A stretch of 64,000 nucleotides of DNA, from the NCBI RefSeq assembly GCF_039839785.1, contig NZ_JBDOQT010000001.1, positions 186,001 to 250,000 of the forward strand, given 5' to 3'. A program made the translations under genes and the position numbers. The number at the start of each line of letters is the position of its first letter. Position 1 is the stretch's first letter. The notes beneath the pieces were generated by a model. That model searched no databases. It saw only the letters and a list, made by a program, of their open reading frames with translations, and had not been told where the DNA came from. This stretch comes from Pelagibius sp. CAU 1746 (GTDB taxonomy: Bacteria > Pseudomonadota > Alphaproteobacteria > Kiloniellales > Kiloniellaceae). This document shows, one piece after another, positions 8,130-16,657 of this stretch.

Positions 8130-9056
8130 ATGGACCTGCGCCACCTGCGTTACTTCGTTGCCGTGGCCGAGGAAGGCCACGTCACCCGCGCCGCCGAGCG
8201 CCTGGGCATTCAGCAGCCGCCCCTGAGTCAGCAGATCAAGGCGCTGGAGGGGGAGCTGGAGGTGCAGCTCTTCCGCCGCAAGCCCCGCGGGGTGGAACTG
8301 ACGGAGGCCGGCGAAAGCCTGCTGGAAGACGCACGCCGCATCCTGGGAGAAGTCGAGGGCGCCCTGCTGCGGGCACGCCACACGGCGCGCGGCGAACTCG
8401 GCCGGCTGGCGGTGGGCTTCACCGCGTCTTCGCCCTTTCACCCCTTCGTGACGCGCCTGCTGCGCGATTTCCGCAGCCGCCATCCCCGGGTCATCATGAC
8501 CCTTGAGGAGATGGGATCCTCCGAGCTGGTCGAGGCGGTGCAGGCCGAACGCCTGGACGTGGCCTTCATCCGTCCGGCCATCCCGCCCGGCGAGGGCGTG
8601 ACGCTCCACGACCTGTTGGAAGAACCGATGGTGGCGGCGCTACCGGCAGATCATCGCCTGGCCACCGCCTCGCGCCGGCCGCTGCGCCTGGAGGCCCTGG
8701 CGGCCGAGCCCTTCATCCTCTACCGCCGCGCCTCCGGTCCCGGCCTCTACGACGCTATCGTCGGCGCCTGCCGCACCGCCGGCTTCACGCCGCGCACCGA
8801 GCAGGAAGCGCCGCGCATCACCGCAACCCTAAACCTGGTGGCGGCGGGCCTGGGCGTCACCCTAGTGCCGCGCTCGCTGTCCGGGCTGCAGCCGGAATCC
8901 ATCGTCTACCGCCCGCTCGGCGCGGTGCCGGGCCTGGCGGCGCCGATCCGCCTCGTCGCGCGCAAGACGGACCACTCGGCCGCCGCCCGGCGTTTCGTCG
9001 CGCTGGCCCAACAGGAGGCGCGGCGCCACAACAAGTCCCGCGCCGCGAAGAGCTAG
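8130..9056 (+). CDS. LysR-family transcriptional regulator
   Basis: A 308-residue LysR protein of normal length. The N-terminal winged helix (residues 1-60) is standard: L-R-H-L-R-Y-F-V-A-V-A-E, then Q-Q-P-P-L-S-Q-Q-I. The periplasmic-binding-like effector domain (about 90-295) resembles the BenM/CatR branch. No divergent target is adjacent: the convergent DUF1127 gene lies upstream and a DUF1932 dehydrogenase starts 126 bp downstream, which could be a target. The effector is unknown. Confidence 0.88.
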   Translation: MDLRHLRYFVAVAEEGHVTRAAERLGIQQPPLSQQIKALEGELEVQLFRRKPRGVELTEAGESLLEDARRILGEVEGALLRARHTARGELGRLAVGFTASSPFHPFVTRLLRDFRSRHPRVIMTLEEMGSSELVEAVQAERLDVAFIRPAIPPGEGVTLHDLLEEPMVAALPADHRLATASRRPLRLEALAAEPFILYRRASGPGLYDAIVGACRTAGFTPRTEQEAPRITATLNLVAAGLGVTLVPRSLSGLQPESIVYRPLGAVPGLAAPIRLVARKTDHSAAARRFVALAQQEARRHNKSRAAKS

Positions 9057-9182
9057 CGCCTGCACGAAGCGCCGCCGCACGCGTTTCTTATCGCCGCGGC
9101 ACAGAATTTCTAGGCAGGCGGCGACTGCCGGCTCGCCCGTCCTCCGGCGGCCCTATATCCTGGACTCATCCGGAGGAGCGAC

Positions 9183-10100
9183 ATGAGCGAGCAGCACGAC
9201 ACCGCGCCCAAGGCCCTGACCTTCATCGGCTTCGGCGAGGCCGGCCGGGCCATGGTGGCTGGCCTGCGCGAGGAAAACCCCACGCTGGAGATCCATCTCT
9301 GGGACATCCGTTTCAAGGACGACGACAGCACGGACATGCGCGCCACCGCCGCGGCCCTGAACGCGGTCTGCCACGACGACCTGGGCCCGGCCGTAGGCGC
9401 CGGCGAGATCGTGCTCTCCACCGTGGTCGCCAAGCAGGCGGTCGCCGTGGCCAAGGCCGCGGCGCCCAGCATGAAGCCCGGCCGGATCTACGTCGACCTC
9501 AACTCCGCGGCGCCGCGCACCAAGCTGGACGTCGCCGAAGCCCTGAAAGCCAGCGGCTGCAGCGTGCTTGACGGCGCCATCCTTTCACCCGTGCCCAAGC
9601 ACGGCCACAGGGTGCCGATCCTGCTCTGCGGCCCCGAGGCGGCGCGCGCCACGGCGAAGCTGGCGGCCCTCGGCTTCAATGTCGAAGACGGCGGCGCGAC
9701 CCTGGGCGCCGCTTCGGCCACCAAGATGCTGCGCTCCATCATGATCAAGGGCGTCGAGGCGCTGTTCCTGGAGTGCGTCGCGGCAGCCAGTCAGTTCGGC
9801 GCCTCCCAGCGGGTTCTGGAATCCCTGCAGCCGAGCCTGCCGGGCCTCGACTGGCCGGAGCGGGCGCGCTACCTCACATCGCGCAGCGCCCTGCACGGCA
9901 CGCGCCGCGCGGCGGAGATGACCGAAGCGGCGACCATGCTGCGCGATATGGGGATCGAGCCCATGATGGCCGAGGCCGCGGCCAGACGCATCGCCTGGGC
10001 TGCCGGACAGGGGCTGAAAGACGGCCTCGTCGACGACGCCTTCCCCACGGTCGAGGCCATGGAAAGGGCCTTTCCCCGCAAGGCCGCGCCGGACACCTGA
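9183..10100 (+). CDS. NAD(P)-binding dehydrogenase with DUF1932 C-terminal domain
   Basis: A 305-residue enzyme of the 3-hydroxyacid / 6-phosphogluconate dehydrogenase superfamily. A Rossmann motif G-F-G-E-A-G-R-A-M lies near residues 16-24, and a second conserved D-L-N-S-A-A-P near the middle matches the substrate-binding motif D-x-x-S-x-x-P of the family. The all-helical C-terminal half (about 190-265) corresponds to DUF1932. A strong GGAGGAG precedes the ATG at 9183. The likely reaction is reversible oxidation of a beta-hydroxyacid, substrate unknown. Confidence 0.82.
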   Translation: MSEQHDTAPKALTFIGFGEAGRAMVAGLREENPTLEIHLWDIRFKDDDSTDMRATAAALNAVCHDDLGPAVGAGEIVLSTVVAKQAVAVAKAAAPSMKPGRIYVDLNSAAPRTKLDVAEALKASGCSVLDGAILSPVPKHGHRVPILLCGPEAARATAKLAALGFNVEDGGATLGAASATKMLRSIMIKGVEALFLECVAAASQFGASQRVLESLQPSLPGLDWPERARYLTSRSALHGTRRAAEMTEAATMLRDMGIEPMMAEAAARRIAWAAGQGLKDGLVDDAFPTVEAMERAFPRKAAPDT

Positions 10101-10126
10101 ACCCGGCCCCGGCCAGGGCCCCAGCC

Positions 10127-10168
10127 AGGAACAGGCAGCCAGGAACAGGCAGCCAGGAACAGGCAGCC
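10127..10168 (+). repeat. 14-bp tandem repeat, three perfect copies
   Basis: Three exact head-to-tail copies of AGGAACAGGCAGCC (10127-10140, 10141-10154, 10155-10168), flanked by partial copies, lie in the gap between the DUF1932 dehydrogenase and the SDR gene. It has no dyad symmetry or spacer structure and is not a CRISPR. Copy number may vary between strains by slippage. Confidence 0.9.
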
Positions 10169-10270
10169 AGGGCGGGTTGTCTCGGGCATTCGGACGCCGC
10201 CTTCGCGAGTAACACCGATCCTCGCCACCGTGCCATAGTGATTCTTTCAAACAGACGGGGAGCCACAGCC

Positions 10271-10969
10271 ATGTCCAAGCGGGCTTTGATCGTTGGCGGC
10301 AGCGGCGGAATCGGCAGGGGCATCGCCGTCCGCCTCGCCGCCGATGGCTGGAACATCCTGGCCCATGGGCGCAAGGAAGACGCCCTGGCCGAGACTTTGG
10401 CGGCAGTAGCCGGAGCCGGAGGCTCGGGCGAGAGCTTCCAGGCGGAACTGACGGACCCCGTCCAGGTCGCCGCCCTGGCGGACTGGGCCGGGCGCGGCGG
10501 CCGCCTGGACGCGGTGGTTTGGACGGCGGCCGGCGGCCGCTCCGTGCCGACGGCGCCCGAGAGCTTCGAGGAGTGGGACCGCACCCTGGCGGGCATTCTC
10601 CATGCGCCCATGCGCCTGACGGCCCTGACCTTGCCGGCGGTACGCGCCGCCCAGGGCGCCTATCTCTATCTCTGCGGCATGTACGCCAAAATCGGGATGG
10701 CGAAGATGGCCGCCCACTGCGCGGGCCGGCACGGCCTGGAAGGCTTCGCCAAGGCGCTTTTCGAGGAGGTCCGCGAGGACGGCGTACGCGTGACCCTGCT
10801 GCACCCCGGCTTCGTCAATACCGCCATGACCAACCCGGAACGGCTGGATCCCGCAAAATGCGTTCAGGTCGAGGACATCGCCGAGATGGCGGCCCTGGCC
10901 GTCACCCTGCCGGCCAACGCCTGCGTCACCGAGATGTTGGTGCGCCCGCAGCGTTCGCCCTACCGCTAG
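10271..10969 (+). CDS. SDR-family protein with substituted catalytic residues
   Basis: A 232-residue short-chain dehydrogenase/reductase fold. The N-terminal cofactor motif is intact (G-G-S-G-G-I-G at residues 9-15). At the catalytic site the usual Y-x-x-x-K reads H149-C-A-G-R153, followed by the normal H-G-L-E-G-F. The position of the catalytic Ser, 13 residues before, is G136. Tyr, Lys and Ser are thus all replaced. The fold appears otherwise complete with no frameshift, so this is probably a diverged or non-catalytic nucleotide-binding protein and not a pseudogene. ATG 10271 is chosen because homology starts there; upstream in-frame sequence is the repeat region. Confidence 0.8.
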   Translation: MSKRALIVGGSGGIGRGIAVRLAADGWNILAHGRKEDALAETLAAVAGAGGSGESFQAELTDPVQVAALADWAGRGGRLDAVVWTAAGGRSVPTAPESFEEWDRTLAGILHAPMRLTALTLPAVRAAQGAYLYLCGMYAKIGMAKMAAHCAGRHGLEGFAKALFEEVREDGVRVTLLHPGFVNTAMTNPERLDPAKCVQVEDIAEMAALAVTLPANACVTEMLVRPQRSPYR

Positions 10970-11104
10970 AGCGGATCAGGGTCGGCCGGAATCGCCGAAG
11001 GCGATCCATCGGTCCTGTGAATCTGCTCTATACCTTATTGGATAGATCGGATTCACACGATCGGACGGGACCGCATTGCGTTTCCGTCTAATCGTGATCC
11101 GATC
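10968..11104. repeat. Pair of imperfect inverted repeats, intergenic repeat element
   Basis: Two adjacent dyads fill the gap after the SDR gene. The first runs from 10968 to 11029, with outer arms AGAGCGGATCAGG and CCTGTGAATCTGCTCT and an inner perfect ATCGCC-GAA-GGCGAT hairpin at 10991-11005. The second has arms at about 11045-11068 and 11084-11104. Elements of this look are scattered between genes in many Rhodospirillales-type genomes (from memory, not searched). It could also end transcription from the SDR gene. The remaining 110 bases up to the aldolase gene show nothing else. Confidence 0.6.
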
Positions 11105-11213
11105 CAGGCGGTCCGGTCCACGCAGCGAGAAAAAGGGAAAGGGTCCTTGCGGCCTCTCCCTTGAGTTCGCGAACAGAGCCTCCTGCCTGAGGGGAACATC
11201 CGTCCTTTGCGCA

Positions 11214-11990
11214 TCAGTCCTTGTAGGAGGGGTCGATGCGATCGAGCTTGCGGCGCAGCGCCGGCCACTCGACCTTGCCGATGGGACGATAGCCCTTTTC
11301 GGAGTTGTTGAACCTGTTGCGCTCGATGGTGGTGCGCTGCACCTCCTCGGGGATGGGGTTCAGCTCGGCGCCCGACTGCTGGAAGGCAAGCTGCATGTAG
11401 CAGGCGCGCTCGGCCCGGTACATCCACATGAAAGCTTCGCCCGTGCTGCGCCCGACGGTCAGGAGCCCGTGGTTGCGCAGGATCAGCACGTTGTTGTCGC
11501 CCAAGTCGCGCACGATGCTCTCGCGCTCGTCGAGGTCGGTGGCGATTCCTTGGTAGTCGTGATAGCCGGTCTGGGCGATCACCGCCATGGCGTGCTGGGT
11601 GATCGGCAGCAACCCGTCTTTCTGGGTCGCAACGCCGGTGCCGGCGCGGGTATGGGTGTGGATCACGCAGGCGACGTCCGGCCGCGCCATATGGATGGCG
11701 CCGTGGATGACGAAGCCCGCCGGATTGATGCTGTAGTCCGTCGGCGAGAGGATACCGCCCTCCTGATCCACCTTCACAAGGCTGGAGGCGGTGATCTCGT
11801 CGAACATCAGCCCGAAGGGGTTGATGAGAAAGTGATCCTCCGGCCCCGGCACCCGCGCCGAGAGGTGCGTGGCCAGCAGGTCCGACCAGCCGTAGTGGTC
11901 GACCAGGCGGAAGGCGGCGGCGAGGTCGACGCGCATCTCCCATTCCTCGGGCGGACAATCGATCTTGGGGGCTTCCTGCGGCATGGCCAT
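11214..11990 (-). CDS. Class II aldolase/adducin-family protein
   Basis: A protein of about 258 residues of the class II (zinc) aldolase/adducin family, which cleaves or decarboxylates phospho-sugars and sugar acids. The metal-binding H-T-H-T-R-A-G motif and the later L-R-N-H-G-L-L-T-V-G histidine are present. I chose the ATG at 11990 (M-A-M-P-Q-E), which has GAAGGA upstream; the frame is open 22 codons further but that part is low-complexity. It diverges from the tctC gene across 288 bases with two similar GCACA(C/T)..AAGTAAT direct repeats at about 12123-12157. The substrate is unknown. Confidence 0.8.
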   Translation of the reverse strand: MAMPQEAPKIDCPPEEWEMRVDLAAAFRLVDHYGWSDLLATHLSARVPGPEDHFLINPFGLMFDEITASSLVKVDQEGGILSPTDYSINPAGFVIHGAIHMARPDVACVIHTHTRAGTGVATQKDGLLPITQHAMAVIAQTGYHDYQGIATDLDERESIVRDLGDNNVLILRNHGLLTVGRSTGEAFMWMYRAERACYMQLAFQQSGAELNPIPEEVQRTTIERNRFNNSEKGYRPIGKVEWPALRRKLDRIDPSYKD

Positions 11991-12122
11991 GGGGAAGGGT
12001 CCTTCAGGCAAGGGTCGGCAAGCAAGAGGTCGGCAGGCAGGGGCCGGAAATCGCAAATGGCCGCGCTGCGCCGGCCATTAGAACTCAACCCGCCATGCCC
12101 CCGCCAGGGCCAGGAAGTCATT

Positions 12123-12157
12123 GCACACGAAAGTAATAGGCATCGCACATAAGTAAT
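12123..12157. promoter_or_regulatory. Direct repeat in the divergent aldolase/tctC spacer
   Basis: Two related blocks, CACACGAAAGTAAT (12124-12137) and GCACATAAGTAAT (12145-12157), are spaced by about two helical turns between the divergent class II aldolase and tctC genes. They could be an activator or repressor site. Evidence is only the repetition and the position. Confidence 0.3.
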
Positions 12158-12278
12158 CCCTGAGTGCTTGGCGCAAGGAACAGACCTCATTAAGGTGAGT
12201 TCAACCGGGCAGCACGCACCGGACAACTCAAGGCACGTCAACGCCTTTTGGGGCGGGATTCACTCGAGGGAGGACAAT

Positions 12279-13376
12279 ATGTCTGTTTTCAAGACCACCT
12301 GTGGGGTGGCATTCGGCCTCGCGGCCGCCGCAGCCGTTTCAACCCAGGCCTTTGCCGCCGGCGACGGACTCAACCTGGAGGGCAAGACGGTCGAATTCGT
12401 GATTCCCTTCTCGGAATCCGGCGGCTCCGCACGCTGGGCGAACTTCTACGCGCCGCTGCTCAGCGAGGCGCTGCCCGGCAATCCCACCGTCGTGGTGCGC
12501 TATCGCCCCGGTGCCGGCTCGACCAAGGGCGCCAACTGGTTCCAGGAGCAGGATACCGCCGACGGCACGCTGATCTTCGGCTCCTCCGGCTCGACCCAGT
12601 TCCCCTACCTGCTGGGCGACCCGCGCGTGCGCTACGAATACAACGACTGGCAGGTCGTGCTGGCCTCCGGCGTCGGCGGCGTCAGCTACCTGCCGCCCGA
12701 CATCGCCAAGCGCTTCGACGGCGACGCCGACGACCTGGGCGACATCGATTTCATCTGGGGCAGCCAGGGCGCCACGCGCCTGGATCTGGTCGCCAACCTG
12801 GCCTGGAAGATGCTGGGCATGAAGGTGGTGCCGGTCTTCGGCATCGAGGGCCGGGGCGACGGCCGCCTGATGTTCGAGCGCGGCGAAGCCAACATCGACT
12901 ACCAGACCTCGCCGGCCTATCTGCGCAGCGTCGTGCCGATGGTCGAGCAGGGCCTGGCCGTGCCGATGATGACCTGGGGCTCGCTGGACGACGACGGCAA
13001 CATCGTGCGTGATCCCACCTTCCCGGACATCCCGACCTTCAAGGAGGTCTGCGAGAAGACGGCGGCCTGCGAGACCAAGGGCGACGCCTGGGACGCCTGG
13101 AAGGCCTTCTTCATCGCCGGCTTCCCGGCCCAGAAGATGGTGTTCCTGCCCAAGACCGCCCCCAAGGAGGTTGTCGACGGCTATGAGGCCGCCTTCAAGA
13201 AGATCCTCGCCCGCTCTGACTTCCAGCAGATGGCTGAGAAGACCCTGGGCAAGGATCCGCAGATGACCGGCAAGGCTGCCAACAACGCGAAGAAGCTGGC
13301 AACCACTGTCCCACCTTCGGCCAAGCAGTTCGTGATCGACTGGCTGAAGGCGGACTACGACGTTTCGCTGCAGTAG
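12279..13376 (+). CDS. tctC: Tripartite tricarboxylate transporter (TTT) substrate-binding protein, Bug/TctC family
   Basis: A 365-residue exported binding protein with an N-terminal signal peptide of about 27 residues ending T-Q-A-F-A-A. The mature part begins with the Bug-family pattern V-E-F-V-I-P-F-S followed by a G-A-G-S-T-K-G segment. ATG 12279 is preceded by a strong GAGGGAGGAC. It delivers a carboxylate ligand to the TctA/TctB permease encoded 67 bp downstream. The nearby galBCD and tcuAB genes suggest a di- or tricarboxylate, but the ligand cannot be read from the sequence. Confidence 0.88.
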   Translation: MSVFKTTCGVAFGLAAAAAVSTQAFAAGDGLNLEGKTVEFVIPFSESGGSARWANFYAPLLSEALPGNPTVVVRYRPGAGSTKGANWFQEQDTADGTLIFGSSGSTQFPYLLGDPRVRYEYNDWQVVLASGVGGVSYLPPDIAKRFDGDADDLGDIDFIWGSQGATRLDLVANLAWKMLGMKVVPVFGIEGRGDGRLMFERGEANIDYQTSPAYLRSVVPMVEQGLAVPMMTWGSLDDDGNIVRDPTFPDIPTFKEVCEKTAACETKGDAWDAWKAFFIAGFPAQKMVFLPKTAPKEVVDGYEAAFKKILARSDFQQMAEKTLGKDPQMTGKAANNAKKLATTVPPSAKQFVIDWLKADYDVSLQ

Positions 13377-13392
13377 CCGCGGCATCGGCGAT

Positions 13393-13416
13393 CGGCCCCA
13401 CCCCCGGGTGGGGCCG
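13393..13416 (+). promoter_or_regulatory. Intercistronic stem-loop between tctC and tctA
   Basis: An 11-bp GC-only inverted repeat (CGGCCCCACCC / GGGTGGGGCCG) with a two-base centre and no following U-run. Such hairpins after binding-protein genes commonly shield the upstream mRNA and give more binding protein than permease. Role inferred. Confidence 0.65.
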
Positions 13417-13443
13417 GTGCGCCTCTTGCGTGAAGATTAATCC

Positions 13444-15459
13444 ATGGATCTGATCGGGACCGCACTGCCCGCCCTCGGCGAGGCGGTGACTCTTATTCTT
13501 CAACCCGAACAGCTGATGTTCCTGTTCATCGGCGTTCTCCTGGGCCTTTCGGTCGGGGTCTTCCCGGGTTTGGGCGGGATCGCCGGGCTGTCTCTGGTCC
13601 TGCCCTTCATCTTCGGCATGGATCCGGTGTCCGGCCTGGCGCTCATGGTCGGCCTCATCGCCGTGGTCCCCACCTCCGACACCTTCGCCTCGGTGCTGCT
13701 CGGCATCCCCGGCTCCACCGCGAGCCAGGCGACGGTGCTGGACGGCTTTCCGCTGTCCAAGAAGGGCGAAGCCGCGCGGGCGCTTTCCGCCGCCTTCGCC
13801 TCCTCGCTGTTCGGCGGCATCCTGGGCGCCTGCGTCCTGACGTTCTTCATCCTCATCGCCCGCCCCCTGATCCTCGCCTTCGGTCTGCCGGAGATGCTGA
13901 TGATCACCATCCTCGGCTTGTCGATGGTGGCGATCCTGGCCGGTCGCATCCCGCTGAAGGGCGTGGTCGCCGCGGGCCTGGGCCTGATGGTCGGCACCAT
14001 CGGCGAAGCGGCCGCCGGTGGCAGCCTGCGCATGGCGACCTACGACATCCCCTACCTGATCGACGGCTTCTCCCTGGTCATCGTCGGCCTGGGCATCTTC
14101 GCCATTCCCGAGATCGTCGCCCTGCTGCGCCAGGACCGCGCAATCTCCAAGACCGGCGGCCTGGGCAAGGGCTGGATCGACGGCGTGCGCGACTGGTGGC
14201 GCAACATCTGGCTGTCCATCCGCTGCTCCGCCATCGGCGTGCTGGTGGGGGTCATTCCGGGCCTCGGCGGCTCAGTCGTGGACTGGATCGCCTACGGTTT
14301 CACCGTGCAGTCGACGAAGGACAAGAGCCGCTTCGGCAAGGGCGAGATCCGCGGCGTCATCGGCCCCGAGTCCTCAAACAACGCCAAGGAAGGCGGTGGC
14401 CTGGTGCCGACGCTGATCTTCGGCATCCCCGGCTCGGGCAGCATGGCCGTCTTCCTGGGCGGCATCGCCCTGCTGGGTTACGATCCCGGCCCGCACATGG
14501 TGCGCCACAACCTGGACATCACCTATACGATCGTCTGGTCGCTGGCCATCGCCAACGTGCTGGGCGCCGGGCTGTGCATCGCGCTGTCCAACCAGATCGC
14601 CAAGCTGACGACCATCCGCTTCACTTTGGTCGCCCCCTTCCTCTTCATGGTCATTGCCTTCGCCGCCTTCCAGTCGCGCCAGTCGCTGGGCGACCTGGCG
14701 GCGCTGATGGCCATCGGCGTGCTGGGCATCTTCCTGCGCCGCTTCGAGTTTTCGCGCCCGGCCTTCCTGATCGGCTTCGTGCTCTCGGCCCAGGCCGAGG
14801 CCTTCTCCAACATGGCCAACCAGATTGCCGGCGCACGCTTCCGTCAGGGCTTCATGGACGGCCTGGAGTACGTCGCCTCGCCCATCGTGCTGGTGATTCT
14901 GCTGCTGATCGTCGTTTCGGTCATCATCGGCATCCGCCAGGGCAAGCACATCCTGGGGTCCGACACGCCGCCGACCGGCGGCAAGCGCGCACCGCTGGTC
15001 TTCTTGATCTGCATCCTCGGCTATCTGCTGGTCGCCTGGTTCGACGCCCTGGGCATCGGCCGGGTCGGCGACAAGATCTTCCCGGTGACGGTCGGCGCGG
15101 TGACCCTGGTCTGCGGCTTCGCATTGTTGATCCAGATGATGCGCGTCCCCGAGAACAACGCGATCTTCGCCGACTTCGAGCGCGGCGGCGAGGACGCCAG
15201 CGCGCCGCACGGCCTCTGGGCGACACTGGGCTGGTTCGCCTACCTGCTGGTGCTGTCCGGTCTCCTGGGCTTCATCCTGGCGGCGACGATCTTCTTCCTC
15301 ACCTTCCTGCGCGTCCGCGCGCAGGTGTCATGGCTGCGGACCGTCATCCTGACGGCCATCGCCATCGGCTTCATCTGCTTCCTGGCCGGCACCCTGGGCC
15401 GCGACTTTCCGCCGGGTCTGCTGCAGGAGTTCGTGCGCCTGCCCTGGCCGCTGACGTAA
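13444..15459 (+). CDS. tctA: TctA-TctB fusion permease of the TTT family
   Basis: A 671-residue membrane protein. Residues 1-500 are TctA, with many membrane segments and the family motifs V-G-V-F-P-G-L-G-G and, in the second repeat, V-I-P-G-L-G-G-S. TctA alone is about 500 residues. From about residue 515 a further region with four hydrophobic segments matches TctB, normally a separate protein of 150-160 residues. No separate tctB is present, so the fusion supplies both membrane subunits. It works with the upstream TctC as a cation-coupled secondary transporter. A clear terminator follows at 15482. Confidence 0.88.
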   Translation: MDLIGTALPALGEAVTLILQPEQLMFLFIGVLLGLSVGVFPGLGGIAGLSLVLPFIFGMDPVSGLALMVGLIAVVPTSDTFASVLLGIPGSTASQATVLDGFPLSKKGEAARALSAAFASSLFGGILGACVLTFFILIARPLILAFGLPEMLMITILGLSMVAILAGRIPLKGVVAAGLGLMVGTIGEAAAGGSLRMATYDIPYLIDGFSLVIVGLGIFAIPEIVALLRQDRAISKTGGLGKGWIDGVRDWWRNIWLSIRCSAIGVLVGVIPGLGGSVVDWIAYGFTVQSTKDKSRFGKGEIRGVIGPESSNNAKEGGGLVPTLIFGIPGSGSMAVFLGGIALLGYDPGPHMVRHNLDITYTIVWSLAIANVLGAGLCIALSNQIAKLTTIRFTLVAPFLFMVIAFAAFQSRQSLGDLAALMAIGVLGIFLRRFEFSRPAFLIGFVLSAQAEAFSNMANQIAGARFRQGFMDGLEYVASPIVLVILLLIVVSVIIGIRQGKHILGSDTPPTGGKRAPLVFLICILGYLLVAWFDALGIGRVGDKIFPVTVGAVTLVCGFALLIQMMRVPENNAIFADFERGGEDASAPHGLWATLGWFAYLLVLSGLLGFILAATIFFLTFLRVRAQVSWLRTVILTAIAIGFICFLAGTLGRDFPPGLLQEFVRLPWPLT

Positions 15460-15481
15460 GCGCCGCTGCAAGCAGAACAAC

Positions 15482-15526
15482 GAAACCCCCGGGCCGCCGC
15501 CTCAACGGCGCCCGGGGGCTTTCTTT
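15482..15526 (+). terminator. Rho-independent terminator after tctA
   Basis: A hairpin with arms at 15486-15498 and 15506-15518 (CCCCCGGG... / ...CCCGGGGG), followed by CTTTCTTT. A-rich sequence precedes it, so it may work in both directions between the convergent tctA and galD genes. Confidence 0.85.
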
Positions 15527-15544
15527 GCCGTCACTGACCGGAAA

Positions 15545-16657
15545 CTAGCCTGCGTCGCGGGCGAAGACCCGGCCCTCGAAGAGCTTGCGGGCGGTGCGCA
15601 GAAAAGCGGCGCGTTTGATCTGCGGCGGTGCGTTGCCCTCGTCGACCTCGACAATCACGTCGAGCGCGCCGCCGGGATGCTCGACCGCCAGCGTCTTCGA
15701 GGCGCCTTCGGGGATCGCGGCCACCTCCGATGCGGGCGAGCCGGGCAACAGACAGGCCGTGGCCACGCTGATGGCGCCGAAGACGCCGATGGTGGCGTGA
15801 CAGCGGTGCGGAATGAAGGTGCGGGTGGAAACGCAGCCGCCGTGGCGCGGCGCCGAGACCATGGTCATCTTGGGAACGGTCTGCTCGGCGACGTCGCCCA
15901 GGTTCATCAAGGGGCCGGCGGCCAGGCGAATCTCCTCCAGGCGCGCCTTGAGCTTGCCGTTGGCATCCAGCTCCTCGCGCGTCTCCTCGCCGCTGATTCC
16001 CATGTCGGAGGCCAGCATCACCACCACCGGCATGCCGTTGTCGATCAGCGTGACCCTCGCGCCCGCGACTTCGTCCACCGCGTTGCCGGTCGGCAGCAAG
16101 GCGCCGCAGGTGGAGCCGGCGGCGTCGGTGAAACTCAAGGGCACCGGCGCGGCGCTGCCCGGCACGCCGTCGATCTGAGCCTCGCCCCGGTAGCTCGGCT
16201 TGCCGCCGGGCGTGGCGATCTCGGCGACCGCGGTCTGGCCGCTGTTGGACAGGTAGATGGTGACGGGGGTGACCGGGTCGGCGGCGGGCACCAGCCCCTT
16301 CTCGATGGCGAAGTAGCCGACCCCGGCCAGGATGTTGCCGCAGTTCTGGCCGTAGCCGACGCGGGCCTCGTCAACGAAGACCTGGGCGAAGAGGTAATCG
16401 ACGTCGATGCCGGGGCGCGCCGAGCGCTGGACGATGGCGACCTTGCTGGTCAGGGGGTCGGCGCCGCCGATGCCGTCGATCTGGCGCGGGTCCGGCGACC
16501 CCATGACCGCCAGCAGCAGCGCGTCGCGTGCAGCCGGATCCTGCGGCAGATCGCCGGCCAGGAAATAGGCGCCCTTCGACGTGCCGCCGCGCATCAAGGT
16601 GCAAGGAACCCCGCGCAAGGCTTCAGCCCTCCGTCCTGCCGGCAGCGTAGTCCGCAT
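15545..16657 (-). CDS. galD: 4-oxalomesaconate tautomerase, PrpF family
   Basis: A 370-residue PrpF-family isomerase. Family hallmarks are M-R-G-G-T-S-K-G near the N terminus, [13 protein letters not shown] and G-A-L-L-P-T-G. In gallate and protocatechuate 4,5-cleavage pathways GalD converts the keto and enol forms of 4-oxalomesaconate. Its place after genes for the hydratase and aldolase of the same pathway supports that assignment over methylaconitate isomerase. The start overlaps the aldolase gene by 35 bases. A second PrpF-type gene lies at 24626. Confidence 0.85.
   Translation of the reverse strand: MRTTLPAGRRAEALRGVPCTLMRGGTSKGAYFLAGDLPQDPAARDALLLAVMGSPDPRQIDGIGGADPLTSKVAIVQRSARPGIDVDYLFAQVFVDEARVGYGQNCGNILAGVGYFAIEKGLVPAADPVTPVTIYLSNSGQTAVAEIATPGGKPSYRGEAQIDGVPGSAAPVPLSFTDAAGSTCGALLPTGNAVDEVAGARVTLIDNGMPVVVMLASDMGISGEETREELDANGKLKARLEEIRLAAGPLMNLGDVAEQTVPKMTMVSAPRHGGCVSTRTFIPHRCHATIGVFGAISVATACLLPGSPASEVAAIPEGASKTLAVEHPGGALDVIVEVDEGNAPPQIKRAAFLRTARKLFEGRVFARDAG

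Noticed and set aside
10127-10168. Possible CRISPR array
   Set aside because: The 14-bp units are contiguous with no spacers, and there are no cas genes in the window.
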